Of a stretch of DNA of 53,310 bases, positions 31,562-40,141 are shown in pieces. The DNA is from Flavobacteriales bacterium UBA7878 (lineage in GTDB: Bacteria > Bacteroidota > Bacteroidia > Flavobacteriales > Schleiferiaceae): positions 1 to 53,310 of the forward strand of contig DLRW01000047.1 of NCBI GenBank assembly GCA_002501205.1, in the 5' to 3' direction. Numbering within the stretch: position 1 is the stretch's first letter; each line of letters starts with the position of its first letter. The position numbers and the translations under genes are program-made. Under the pieces are notes generated by a model that was not told the origin of the DNA, ran no database searches, and saw only the letters and a list, made by a program, of their open reading frames with translations.

Positions 31562-33340
31562 CTAAGCTTGATGCTGATTTACAAAGGCTTTAGGCGTTAA
31601 GCCCGTTTCCTTTTTAAAGCTGGTATTGAATACGGTTTTAGAATTAAATCCACTCTCATAAGCTAATCCCAATAAGGAAATATGGGAATTGGAAGGATCT
31701 AAAGCCAAATGCTTAAAGGTGTTTATCCGATAGGTATTTACGAACTCATTAAAGTTCTTCCCAAAGCTTTCATTTAGGAGCCATGACAATTGGTTGGGAT
31801 GCAATTGCAATTGACTACTTAAGCTCCGCAAGGTTAGCTGAGGATTTAGATAGGGTTCCTCTTCTACCATCAGCTTTAAAAGCTCATCCCGAAACTGCTG
31901 CTCGGTACTTTCATCCATTAATGCCTGCTTGCTACTCCTCTGCTTTTCGCGAGGCAGCTTGCCATAGATTTTGGAATGGAATAGACCAAAGCGGCTGTCG
32001 CTCCGCAAAGCTTCGGCCAAAGGATCACTAAAGAATAAAAGTAAAATGGCACTTTTAATCTCCAAAGCTTTTTCCAGCCATTCAAAGGCTTGATCAGCTT
32101 GCCCCTGAGCTACGTATAGAAGGTAGAGGTAACTATGTTGCTGAAAAGCCAGGGGCTCTTGGGCTTCCGCTTCCAATTGAGCTTGCGCGGCAGGGGCTTC
32201 TGCCGGTTGAGTTTCAAAGAGCCAAAGCGCCTTTAAACCCAAATAATCGCCCGGGGTTATATGCTCCCGTTCCTGCTCCAAGAAATTTTGGATGACCGAA
32301 TACTTCTTCAGTTTAAACCAAACATAGGCCCGGGTAACAAGAGCTGGTAAATTCTGAGGATTTCGCTCTAAAAGACTGTTTAATATCGATTCGGAACGAG
32401 CATAATCCGCTGTTCGGTAAAAATAATAGGACTGGTAAAACAGGGTTTCCTGATTCAGGGGATCCCGATCCAAGGCTCGCTTTAAATAGCGATCGGCCAA
32501 TTCGGATTCACCATACAGCAGGTACATAAAGGCTAAAAACTGCAGTCCCTCAGGATAGCTCGGATCGCATTCTACCGTTTTTAAGGCATGCTGAAAGCTC
32601 GCCTGATAATCTGCTTCAGTGAAGAAAGAAATATTGGCCAATTGATAATGCGCTCCCGCTGCATTAGGATCAAGCTTGAGTGCCTCCTGAGTATGTGCTA
32701 CCGCCTTGCCCCAAGCTTCTTGATAATCCATCGCCTGAGTGGTAGCCAAAAAACCATAGGCATCGGCCAAACCAATATGGGTATTGGGCTGCTGTGCATC
32801 CAGCTTTAAAGCTTCCTCCCAATTTTCAATAGCCAAGCGAGCGTCCTGGGCATTCCACTTATTAAAATGAAAGCGCGCTTTAAGATCATGCTCATAGGCC
32901 GATAAATTGGTAGTGGCCGGAAAAACCAATTGATCACCAAATTCCAGGTGACCAAATTGCTCCCTTAATCGATCCGCAATCAGCAGGCTAACCTCATCTT
33001 GAACCTCAAATATATTGGCCAATTTACGATCCCAGCTTTCCGACCAAAATTGATAGTCTTCATCTGCTTTGATCAGCTGAGCCGACACTCTCAAAGTATC
33101 GCCCGCCAAACGAATACTGCCTTCTAAAATCACGGTCACCTTTAATTCGCTGGCAATTTCTGAAAGAGGCAGATCCTTATCCTTAAAATAAAAACTGGAG
33201 CGACGGGAAGTCACTTTCAAGCCTTCCACTCGCGTTAAAGCATGGATAATTTCCTCACTTAAACCCTCACTGAGGTATTCATTTTCAGCATCCCCACTTA
33301 AATTCCTAAAAGGAAGTACGGCAATGGAAGTTTTAGACAT
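31562..33340 (-). CDS. Fused regulator: TolB-like domain, TPR repeats and AraC helix-turn-helix
   Basis: A 592-residue soluble protein. Residues ~3-125 form the TolB/adenylate-cyclase-associated domain (SIAVLPFRNLSGDAENEYLS, VILEGSIRLAGDTLRVSAQL, FWSESWDRKL). Residues ~150-440 are TPR repeats (PNTHIGLADAYGFLATTQ, AAGAHYQLANISFF). The C-terminus (~480-592) is an AraC-type DNA-binding domain (GLAYESGFNSKTVFNTSFKK and TGLTPKAFV). This combination is known in Bacteroidota; the signal is unknown. It lies upstream of, and in the same direction as, the oxidoreductase-DUF4386 genes, which are its likely targets. Confidence 0.85.
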   Translation of the reverse strand: MSKTSIAVLPFRNLSGDAENEYLSEGLSEEIIHALTRVEGLKVTSRRSSFYFKDKDLPLSEIASELKVTVILEGSIRLAGDTLRVSAQLIKADEDYQFWSESWDRKLANIFEVQDEVSLLIADRLREQFGHLEFGDQLVFPATTNLSAYEHDLKARFHFNKWNAQDARLAIENWEEALKLDAQQPNTHIGLADAYGFLATTQAMDYQEAWGKAVAHTQEALKLDPNAAGAHYQLANISFFTEADYQASFQHALKTVECDPSYPEGLQFLAFMYLLYGESELADRYLKRALDRDPLNQETLFYQSYYFYRTADYARSESILNSLLERNPQNLPALVTRAYVWFKLKKYSVIQNFLEQEREHITPGDYLGLKALWLFETQPAEAPAAQAQLEAEAQEPLAFQQHSYLYLLYVAQGQADQAFEWLEKALEIKSAILLLFFSDPLAEALRSDSRFGLFHSKIYGKLPREKQRSSKQALMDESTEQQFRDELLKLMVEEEPYLNPQLTLRSLSSQLQLHPNQLSWLLNESFGKNFNEFVNTYRINTFKHLALDPSNSHISLLGLAYESGFNSKTVFNTSFKKETGLTPKAFVNQHQA

Positions 33341-33386
33341 GTTTGGCTATTGGCTGAGCAAGTTAGGAAAGGCCGCGGATATTTTC

Positions 33387-34157
33387 CTAAAACTTCAAAT
33401 GGCGAATGGTTTCTCCATTATTAATCAATTGTCGTAGCGACTCAATGCCAATTTTTACATGATTCTGATCGTAGGTCTTGGAATTTGCCGCATCCTTCTC
33501 CAGGGTTTTCACCCCATCCGGAACCATAGGTTGATCCGTTACCAGTAGCAATGCCCCGGTGGGAATCTTATTATAAAAGCCCACCGAAAATAAAGTGGCT
33601 GTTTCCATATCAATGGCATAGGCCCTAATCTTACGTAGGTACTTTTTAAAGTTCTTATCAAATTCCCAAACCCGACGGTTGGTGGTATACACCGTGCCGG
33701 TCCAATAACTAATATCATGATCGCGAATAGTGGTACTAATGGCTTTTTGCAAAGCAAAAGAGGGCATGGCCGGTACCTCGGGCGGGAAATAATCATTGGA
33801 GGTTCCTTCGCCCCGAATCGCACCTATGGGTAAAATCATATCCCCAATCTTATTGCGCTTTTTCAGTCCGCCACATTTTCCTAAAAAGAGCACTGCTTTA
33901 GGGCTTATCGCCGAAAGGAGATCCATAACGGTTGCGGCATTGGGCGAACCCATTCCGAAATTAATCAGGGTGATTTCCCCACTGGTGGCCGAGGGCATGC
34001 TCTTGTCCATGCCGCGAATTTCAGCACCGGTGATATCCGCGAAAAGCTGCAAATAGTGCTGAAAATTGGTGAGTAAAATATAAGAGCCAAATTCCTCTAA
34101 AGGCACCCCGGTATAGCGCGGCAGCCAATTATCAACGATTTCAGATTTTGTTTTCAT
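33387..34157 (-). CDS. amn: AMP nucleosidase
   Basis: Cleaves AMP to adenine and ribose 5-phosphate, adjusting the adenylate pool. The 256-residue protein is the short form lacking the N-terminal regulatory domain of E. coli Amn. It shows the nucleoside-phosphorylase fold: TLINFGMGSPNAATVMDLLS, FLGKCGGLK, GTSNDYFPPEVPA, and the purine/ribose site in YAIDMETATLFSVGFYN. The Asp in TDQPMVPDG follows. It is monocistronic. Confidence 0.9.
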   Translation of the reverse strand: MKTKSEIVDNWLPRYTGVPLEEFGSYILLTNFQHYLQLFADITGAEIRGMDKSMPSATSGEITLINFGMGSPNAATVMDLLSAISPKAVLFLGKCGGLKKRNKIGDMILPIGAIRGEGTSNDYFPPEVPAMPSFALQKAISTTIRDHDISYWTGTVYTTNRRVWEFDKNFKKYLRKIRAYAIDMETATLFSVGFYNKIPTGALLLVTDQPMVPDGVKTLEKDAANSKTYDQNHVKIGIESLRQLINNGETIRHLKF

Positions 34158-34212
34158 AGGGATCTTTTAGGCCTATAAGGTAATCGCCTTTCGGCGGATG
34201 AGAAAATAAAAA

Positions 34213-34260
34213 ATGTCAACTCCACTTGACTTTTGTAAATAAAACTTTACTTTTGTCAAG
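34213..34260. promoter_or_regulatory. Operator and promoter of the membrane protein/XRE pair
   Basis: The promoter is TTG (34226-34228), 19 bases, TACTTTTG (34248-34255). Inverted half-sites CTTGAC (34225-34230) and GTCAAG (34255-34260) flank it exactly, with a third site ATGTCAAC (34213-34220). Autoregulation by the XRE protein is the likely reading. Confidence 0.65.
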
Positions 34261-34288
34261 CGAGCTTTACATAAACTAAAACATAAAA

Positions 34289-34702
34289 ATGAACGCACTT
34301 CACGAAAAACGACAAGCCCAACGTCAAATTGCAACCCGCAAACTGGGCATGTGGACCGCAGCCTGGCTTATCAGTCAAGCCATTGTAGTATTTGGTGGCA
34401 GCTTGGCCTGGCCAGAAGCCACCAGCCTAAAAGTGCTTAGCATTGGCCTAAACATCGCCTTAGGCTTAATGATGATCGGTGCCAATCGGAACCTGATTAA
34501 AAGCTTGGACGAACTGGAACGTCAGCAGCAATTAGAGTCCATGGGCATTACCCTAGGTCTTACCCTGGTTGTGGGATTAGCCTTTAGCTCGCTCCACATC
34601 ATTAAGCTTATGCCCTTTGATGCCGAAATCTCCTATCTAGTTATGTTTATGGGTATTACCTATTTAGTGACTTTGGCGATCAACAAAAAACGCTTCCAAT
34701 GA
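34289..34702 (+). CDS. Membrane protein next to XRE regulator
   Basis: A 137-residue protein with four membrane helices in two pairs (about residues 20-42 and 44-62, then 85-105 and 112-130) separated by a charged loop (NRNLIKSLDELERQQQLES). It resembles the small membrane proteins commonly encoded before YgzD-type XRE regulators. Its stop overlaps the XRE start by ATGA. Confidence 0.8.
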   Translation: MNALHEKRQAQRQIATRKLGMWTAAWLISQAIVVFGGSLAWPEATSLKVLSIGLNIALGLMMIGANRNLIKSLDELERQQQLESMGITLGLTLVVGLAFSSLHIIKLMPFDAEISYLVMFMGITYLVTLAINKKRFQ

Positions 34703-34896
34703 AAAACCGCATTCGCGATCTCCGAAGCGCCAAAGACCTTACCCAAGAGGATTTGGCTAAAGAAATTGGAGTGAGCCGTCAAACCATTAATGCTATTGAA
34801 AAGGGAAAATTCGATCCCAGCTTACCCACGGCCTTCCGCTTGTCCCTGCTCTTCGAAACGCCTATTGAAGGTATTTTCGAATTCGAGGAAGCTTAA
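34699..34896 (+). CDS. XRE family regulator (YgzD-like)
   Basis: A 65-residue one-domain repressor: NRIRDLRSAKDLTQEDLAKE, helix-turn-helix at GVSRQTINAIEKGKFDPSL, ending SLLFETPIEGIFEFEE. It is co-transcribed with the membrane protein gene and probably represses the shared promoter. The stop overlaps the stop of the asparaginase gene on the other strand (TTAA). Confidence 0.9.
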   Translation: MKNRIRDLRSAKDLTQEDLAKEIGVSRQTINAIEKGKFDPSLPTAFRLSLLFETPIEGIFEFEEA

Positions 34897-35924
34897 ACAC
34901 TAAGCTCTCCGCAGATATTTTCGAGATAGGCCTGTTCAAAGTCTTTGCCTTGCAGCCCCTGAGCCAAAAGCACCATCGCTTTGGTTAAGGCCGCTTCAAG
35001 TACCATATCACCGGCACCGATCAGGCCTATTTCCTGAAATTTCCGACCAGCTTCATATTTCGACATCTCTACTTCACCGGCAGAGCACTGACTAACATTA
35101 ATCACCGGAATTCCTTTTTGGATCACATCGGCCAAAGCCTCTAATAGCCAGGGATGTCCTGGGGCATTACCACTACCAAAGGTGCGCAATATGATCGCCT
35201 TATTATTGGGGTTCTGAATTATGGGAACCGCTAACTCCGCCTGCATACCTGGAAAACAATGCAAAATCGCTACCCGAGGATCCAGCTCCTCCAAAATCTG
35301 GAAACGACCGATACTGGCCGGCATTATCGAATTGCGATTGTATTTTATCTGTACTCCGGCCTCTGCCAACAAAGGATAATTGGGTGAACGGAAGGCTTCA
35401 AAATCTTGAGAACTCACTTTTTGCAAGCGATTACCCCGGTATAAATTGTACTCGAAATACACCGCTACTTCCGGCACCATTGGACCTCCTTCTTCATTGG
35501 TGGCGGTAGCAATTTCCAAACTGCTTAGAATATTCTCACGAGCATCCGAACGCGGAATCCCTACAGGCAGTTGACTACCGGTTAAGATCACTGGCTTGGC
35601 TAAATTTTGCAGCATAAAGCTCAAAGCCGCCGATGTATAGGCCATGGTATCGGAACCATGCAAAATCAGAAAGGCATCGTAATTCAGATAATCAGCCTCG
35701 ATACGTTTAGCGATGCGCAACCAATGCGCCGGAGTCATATTCGAGGAGTCTAAAACCTCATCAAAACTATCTGCCTCCAACTGAGCAGGGAAATAGCGTA
35801 ATTCCGGAATAAAGGATTGCAAATTCTCAAAGCTAAAGGGATGGTAGGCCCCATCACTTTTCAGAATCATCCCGATAGTACCACCGGTATAGAGTATTAA
35901 TATGCGCCGACGGTTAGTGCTCAT
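34893..35924 (-). CDS. ansA: Type I L-asparaginase
   Basis: Hydrolyses asparagine to aspartate and ammonia. The 343-residue length and absence of a signal peptide fit the cytoplasmic type I enzyme. Catalytic motifs: LYTGGTIGM (first Thr, residues ~10-18) and FLILHGSDTMAYTSAALSFM (second Thr with Asp, ~80-99), with the Lys site further on. Its ATG overlaps the stop of the TatD gene, so the two are co-transcribed. Confidence 0.93.
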   Translation of the reverse strand: MSTNRRRILILYTGGTIGMILKSDGAYHPFSFENLQSFIPELRYFPAQLEADSFDEVLDSSNMTPAHWLRIAKRIEADYLNYDAFLILHGSDTMAYTSAALSFMLQNLAKPVILTGSQLPVGIPRSDARENILSSLEIATATNEEGGPMVPEVAVYFEYNLYRGNRLQKVSSQDFEAFRSPNYPLLAEAGVQIKYNRNSIMPASIGRFQILEELDPRVAILHCFPGMQAELAVPIIQNPNNKAIILRTFGSGNAPGHPWLLEALADVIQKGIPVINVSQCSAGEVEMSKYEAGRKFQEIGLIGAGDMVLEAALTKAMVLLAQGLQGKDFEQAYLENICGELSV

Positions 35925-36682
35925 AACTGAAAAATCTTACGGGCATTGGCCGTGGTTATGGCATCTACCTCTTCTAGCGGACGCTGATGTAAATCGGCAA
36001 TTTTTTGGGCGATATAACTTAGATAGGCGGGCTCATTACGCTTACCGCGATAAGGCATGGGCGCTAAATAAGGGGCATCGGTTTCCAGCACCAGGTCCTC
36101 TGTTTGTAGTTCGGCCACCACCTTATCCAGGCCGCCATTTTTGAAGGTTACCACTCCCCCAATACCTAGTTTCAGGTTTAGGCTTAAAGCCTGATGCGCC
36201 TGTTCTAAATTTCCGGTGAAGCAATGGAAAATGCCAAACAAATCATCACCTCGGTGCGATTCTAAAACCTCGAAGGTTTCATCAAAGGCATCTCTGCAAT
36301 GAATCACAATTGGCAAAGCCATTTCCTTAGCCTTCCTGATTTGTTGATCAAAAGCAATTTGCTGCTCTTTTAAAAAGGTCTTATCCCAATAGAGATCGAT
36401 ACCAATTTCACCCACCGCATAATAGTGGGTATCCGAAGCCAGTTCTTCCCAAACAACGGCCAGCTCTTCTTCATAATCCGCCTTTACATGACTGGGATGC
36501 AAACCCATCATGGGGTAAATATGATCATGATCTGCAGCTAGGCTCTTTAATGCGGCAACACTTTCCTTATCAATATTGGGCAAAAACAATTCTTGAACAC
36601 CGGCCTCAAATGCACGCTGCAAAAGGGCTTCGCGGTCTTCGCTAAACTGTTTTAAATAGATATGAGTATGGGTATCAATCAT
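35921..36682 (-). CDS. tatD: TatD family hydrolase (DNase)
   Basis: A 253-residue metal-dependent TIM-barrel hydrolase linked to DNA repair and degradation. Metal ligands stand in order: DTHTHIYL at the start, YAVGEIGIDLYWD, VIHCRDAFDETFEVL, GIFHCFTG and VLETDAPYLAPMPYRGKRNE. It overlaps the asparaginase gene by ATGA. Confidence 0.93.
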   Translation of the reverse strand: MIDTHTHIYLKQFSEDREALLQRAFEAGVQELFLPNIDKESVAALKSLAADHDHIYPMMGLHPSHVKADYEEELAVVWEELASDTHYYAVGEIGIDLYWDKTFLKEQQIAFDQQIRKAKEMALPIVIHCRDAFDETFEVLESHRGDDLFGIFHCFTGNLEQAHQALSLNLKLGIGGVVTFKNGGLDKVVAELQTEDLVLETDAPYLAPMPYRGKRNEPAYLSYIAQKIADLHQRPLEEVDAITTANARKIFQL

Positions 36683-36904
36683 AGGCAGCGAAAGTAAGAA
36701 ATGCCCATCGTCTGCCGAACCAGGCTTGAAATTAAAAAGCTAGTAAGCATCAAAGTCCGATTGATACAATTCCAAACTAAAATTCTCAATTTCAATTACT
36801 TTAAATAATGATGTCGCTCTAACACTACTAAAGTCAACCCCCTTAAACCGGGGCATTTAATTAGCCAAGGCCCGCCTTCTCCCTTACTTAGTAGAAAAAT
36901 TAAA

Positions 36905-37639
36905 ATGCGTTTACAAGATAAAGTAGCCGTAATCACCGGCGGCGGCAGTGGTATTGGCTTAGCTGCCGTAAAGGAATTTTTAAAGCAAGGCACTAAAGTG
37001 GCCATCTGGGACCTTAATTCGGATCAAGTTCAGGATCTCCTAAAAAGTGAAGGAGAAAGTCAACTGCGTTTTTACTCGGTAAACACCGCCGAAAGTGCTT
37101 CCGTAAACGAGGCCGCCGAAAAAGTAATTCAGGATTTTGGCAAAGTAGATATCCTCATCAATAATGCCGGTATTACCCGCGATGCGACCCTGCTGAAAAT
37201 GACCGATGAGCAATGGCAGGCCGTCCTTCAGGTAAACCTTACCGGGGTTTTTAATTGCACCCGTGCATTTGCCCCACATTTTAAAGCCCAGGAATCCGGT
37301 CGTATTATTAGCACTTCCTCGGTTGTAGGACTTTACGGTAACTTCGGACAAAGCAATTATGTGGCTACCAAAGCGGGCGTAATCGGCATGACTAAAACCT
37401 TTGCAAAAGAACTAGGCAAATATGGAGTTACCGCCAATGCTGTAGCCCCGGGATTTATTGCTACCGATATGGTTAAGACCATGCCCGAGAAAGTATTGGA
37501 CATGATGAAAGATAAGGCCCCATTGAAACGACTCGGTCAACCCGAAGATATCGCTAAAACCTACGCTTACCTGGCTTCAGACGATGCGGCCTTCATTACC
37601 GGCACCTGCATTAGTGTTGATGGAGGCGTAACCCTATAG
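36905..37639 (+). CDS. SDR reductase, FabG-like (3-oxoacyl reductase)
   Basis: A 244-residue NADPH-dependent short-chain reductase. The cofactor motif is ITGGGSGIGLAAV (residues ~10-22), then NNAGITRDA, and the catalytic Ser-Tyr-Lys in ISTSSVVGLYG and YVATKAGVIG. The end GTCISVDGGV is typical of FabG. It probably reduces a 3-oxoacyl-ACP or -CoA. It begins a tight cluster with a KAS III-like protein, a symporter and an acyl-CoA ligase. Confidence 0.9.
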   Translation: MRLQDKVAVITGGGSGIGLAAVKEFLKQGTKVAIWDLNSDQVQDLLKSEGESQLRFYSVNTAESASVNEAAEKVIQDFGKVDILINNAGITRDATLLKMTDEQWQAVLQVNLTGVFNCTRAFAPHFKAQESGRIISTSSVVGLYGNFGQSNYVATKAGVIGMTKTFAKELGKYGVTANAVAPGFIATDMVKTMPEKVLDMMKDKAPLKRLGQPEDIAKTYAYLASDDAAFITGTCISVDGGVTL

Positions 37640-37644
37640 AATTT

Positions 37645-38634
37645 ATGAGAGCAGTTCAAATAAAATCAACGGGCATGGCCGTACCTCAGCGCGTGGTGCC
37701 CAATTCTTACTTCAATGAAATTTTAGGTGAGGATGTAGACAGTTGGCTACGCGAAAATGTAGAGATCTATGAAAGGCGTTGGCTGGATCCCGATCAAGGG
37801 GTAGCCTCACTCTGCTTAGCTGCAGCCGAGCAAGCCATGCAACGTGCCGAACTAAACAATACAGAGGTTCAGCTTCTCATTATTGCTACCGATACACCCG
37901 AATTTATTTCGCCTTCAACCGCCAGTGTTATTCAGCACCGTTTAGGTTTGGAGAACTGCGCCACCTTTGATGTAAACACCGCCTGCGCGGGATTTGTGAG
38001 TGCCCTGGATACGGCCAGCAAATACCTGAAGTCGGATGAGCAATACCGCAATGCTCTGGTAATTGGCTGCTATGGAATGAGCAAATACCTCAACCTGCAG
38101 GATAAGAAAACCGTTACCCTCTTTGCCGATGGTGCAGGAGCGGTAACCCTCAGTGCCGAGGAGCCTGGCAGTTCCGATATGCTTGCCACTTTACAAACCA
38201 CCCAAGGTCAGTATTACGATTGGATGGGAATTTACAGCGGCGCCACCAAGGAGCCCGTTAGTGCGGAGATCGTAGCCAACAATGATCAATACTTGAAATT
38301 CGTGAAGCGCTTCCCCACCGAGCTAAACCCTCAAATGTGGAGTAGCATTGCCCAAGAATTATGCAAAAGAGCAGGCATTCCGGTTTCGGAGGTGCGTATG
38401 TTCTTTATGACCCAGATCAATATCAATTCCATTCGGGGCATGCTCGATATTCTGGAATTGCCGCATGATCGGGCGATTACCATTATGCATAAATACGGAT
38501 ATACCGGATCAGCAGCCATTCCCATGGCCCTCAACCTGGCAGTGGAGCAAAACCTAATTAAGCGTGGCGACCCCATCCTCCTGATTGGATCCGGTGGCGG
38601 CTTAGCCTTTGCCGGTGCTTTAATGCGCTACTAA
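37645..38634 (+). CDS. KAS III-like thiolase-fold protein with altered active site
   Basis: A 329-residue protein of the 3-oxoacyl-ACP synthase III fold. The acyl-binding Cys is in FDVNTACAGFVSAL. The other two residues of the usual Cys-His-Asn triad are changed: where FabH has PHQAN this protein has MTQIN, and where FabH has GNTSA it has GYTGSA. So normal decarboxylating condensation is unlikely; an acyl transfer or other thioester reaction is possible. It lies 5 bases after the SDR and 1 base before the symporter gene. Confidence 0.85.
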   Translation: MRAVQIKSTGMAVPQRVVPNSYFNEILGEDVDSWLRENVEIYERRWLDPDQGVASLCLAAAEQAMQRAELNNTEVQLLIIATDTPEFISPSTASVIQHRLGLENCATFDVNTACAGFVSALDTASKYLKSDEQYRNALVIGCYGMSKYLNLQDKKTVTLFADGAGAVTLSAEEPGSSDMLATLQTTQGQYYDWMGIYSGATKEPVSAEIVANNDQYLKFVKRFPTELNPQMWSSIAQELCKRAGIPVSEVRMFFMTQININSIRGMLDILELPHDRAITIMHKYGYTGSAAIPMALNLAVEQNLIKRGDPILLIGSGGGLAFAGALMRY

Positions 38635-38635
38635 T

Positions 38636-40141
38636 ATGGAAAGTGGGGGAGCAAATATGAGTGTTTATGCAGGTTTGGCCTTAGGTGCCCTAGCTCTGCT
38701 TAGCATCATTCTGGCTATTCGTGGGGCCCGAAAAACAAAGAGCCTCAGCGATTATGCCTTGGGCAGCAAAGGCTTCTCACCCTGGTCGGTGGGCTTGGCT
38801 TTAGCAGCCTCCATGACCTCCGCTGCTACCTTTATTATTAACCCGGGCATTATTGGTTACTATGGCATTAGCGCTTTTATAGCCTATGCCATTGTGCTAC
38901 CCATTGCCGCGCTAGGCACCCTTGTTTTAGTTAGCAAAGCCTTTCGGCAGATGGGCGTAAAACAACAGTCACTGAGTTTATCCCATTGGCTGGAAAATCA
39001 ATACCAAAGCCCTTTCCTGGGTAAGCTCTTTGCCTTTCTTTCTTTATTGATGCTCACCTTCATCGTCTTGATCGTGGTAGGCTTGAGCCAGGTAATCAGC
39101 AGCAGCTTAAACATCGAAGCGCATACCGCAATGCTTATTCTAGTTACGGTGGTTTTCGGCTATATGATGTTTGGCGGCGCCAATTCCATGGTTTACACCA
39201 ATACCATCCAGGCTCTGCTTATGTTGGTAGTGGCTTTTCTTTTGCTGGGTTCCGGACATGAGCATTTTAGCGAAGGGGTTTCAGGCTTTTTAAAGAAGCT
39301 AGAGAACATTGACCCTAAATTGGCGCAGGTCCCTTATCCGGAAAGCCCCTTATTCCGAGATTATTTTGAAATCATCCTTTGCCAGATCCTAATTGGCATT
39401 GCCATCATTTTCCAACCGCATATTATTACGAAGTCCTTATTGCTTAAAGACGACCGCGCTTTATCCAAATACCTAATCACCGCCGTAGTGGTAGAGATCA
39501 TCTTCTTTATGGTGGTATTAACCGGACTTTACGCCCGCCTCGAATTCCCGGATCTCCAAGTAAACGGAAGTATCCTTTCCCCCGACCAAATGGTTTCTGT
39601 TTATGTGGTCCAGGAATTCCCGGTGTGGTTAGGCTTAATTGTGATCCTGGGCTTAATCTCTGCAGGACTCTCCACTTTGGAAGGTTTAATCCAGGCTCTT
39701 TCCACCACCATTAATCGTGAGATTGTACAAAGCTATTTCTTCCCCGAGACCAAGAAGGCCCTCAGTGAAAGTCAGAAGTTGAGACTCAATCGCATCATCA
39801 TCATTTTCTTGGCGGTAGTCAGTGCGATATGGTCCTGGCAGCAGATCGTGAATCCTAATTTAAGTGTTGCCTTGCTGGCTCAAAACGGAGTTTACACCTT
39901 TTTTGCCGCCGCCTTTGTACCTATTGCCTTTGGCTTGTTTATCCGCAATTTTGGGAAGGTACCGGCTACCACCGCTGCCATCCTTGCCATTGTTACTCAC
40001 TTTGGAACTTATTACTTGCGCATTGGACCTTATATGCAAGAGGAAGTTCGCAATCCGGCGGTAGCCGCCAGTTATGCTATTATTATTGCCAGCCTTAGTG
40101 GCTTAATTTTACATTTTACCCAAAAAAGATCGGCGATATGA
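38636..40141 (+). CDS. Sodium:solute symporter family protein
   Basis: A 501-residue inner-membrane carrier of the SSS family with 13 likely helices. The beginning fits (AIRGARKTKSLSDYALGSKG, SVGLALAASMTSAATFIINP) and the sodium-site helix 8 is GLISAGLSTLEGLIQALSTT. An internal ATG at 38657 is an equally good start. Operon context with acyl-CoA ligase suggests uptake of a carboxylic acid, which is inference. Its stop overlaps the ligase ATG. Confidence 0.88.
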   Translation: MESGGANMSVYAGLALGALALLSIILAIRGARKTKSLSDYALGSKGFSPWSVGLALAASMTSAATFIINPGIIGYYGISAFIAYAIVLPIAALGTLVLVSKAFRQMGVKQQSLSLSHWLENQYQSPFLGKLFAFLSLLMLTFIVLIVVGLSQVISSSLNIEAHTAMLILVTVVFGYMMFGGANSMVYTNTIQALLMLVVAFLLLGSGHEHFSEGVSGFLKKLENIDPKLAQVPYPESPLFRDYFEIILCQILIGIAIIFQPHIITKSLLLKDDRALSKYLITAVVVEIIFFMVVLTGLYARLEFPDLQVNGSILSPDQMVSVYVVQEFPVWLGLIVILGLISAGLSTLEGLIQALSTTINREIVQSYFFPETKKALSESQKLRLNRIIIIFLAVVSAIWSWQQIVNPNLSVALLAQNGVYTFFAAAFVPIAFGLFIRNFGKVPATTAAILAIVTHFGTYYLRIGPYMQEEVRNPAVAASYAIIIASLSGLILHFTQKRSAI

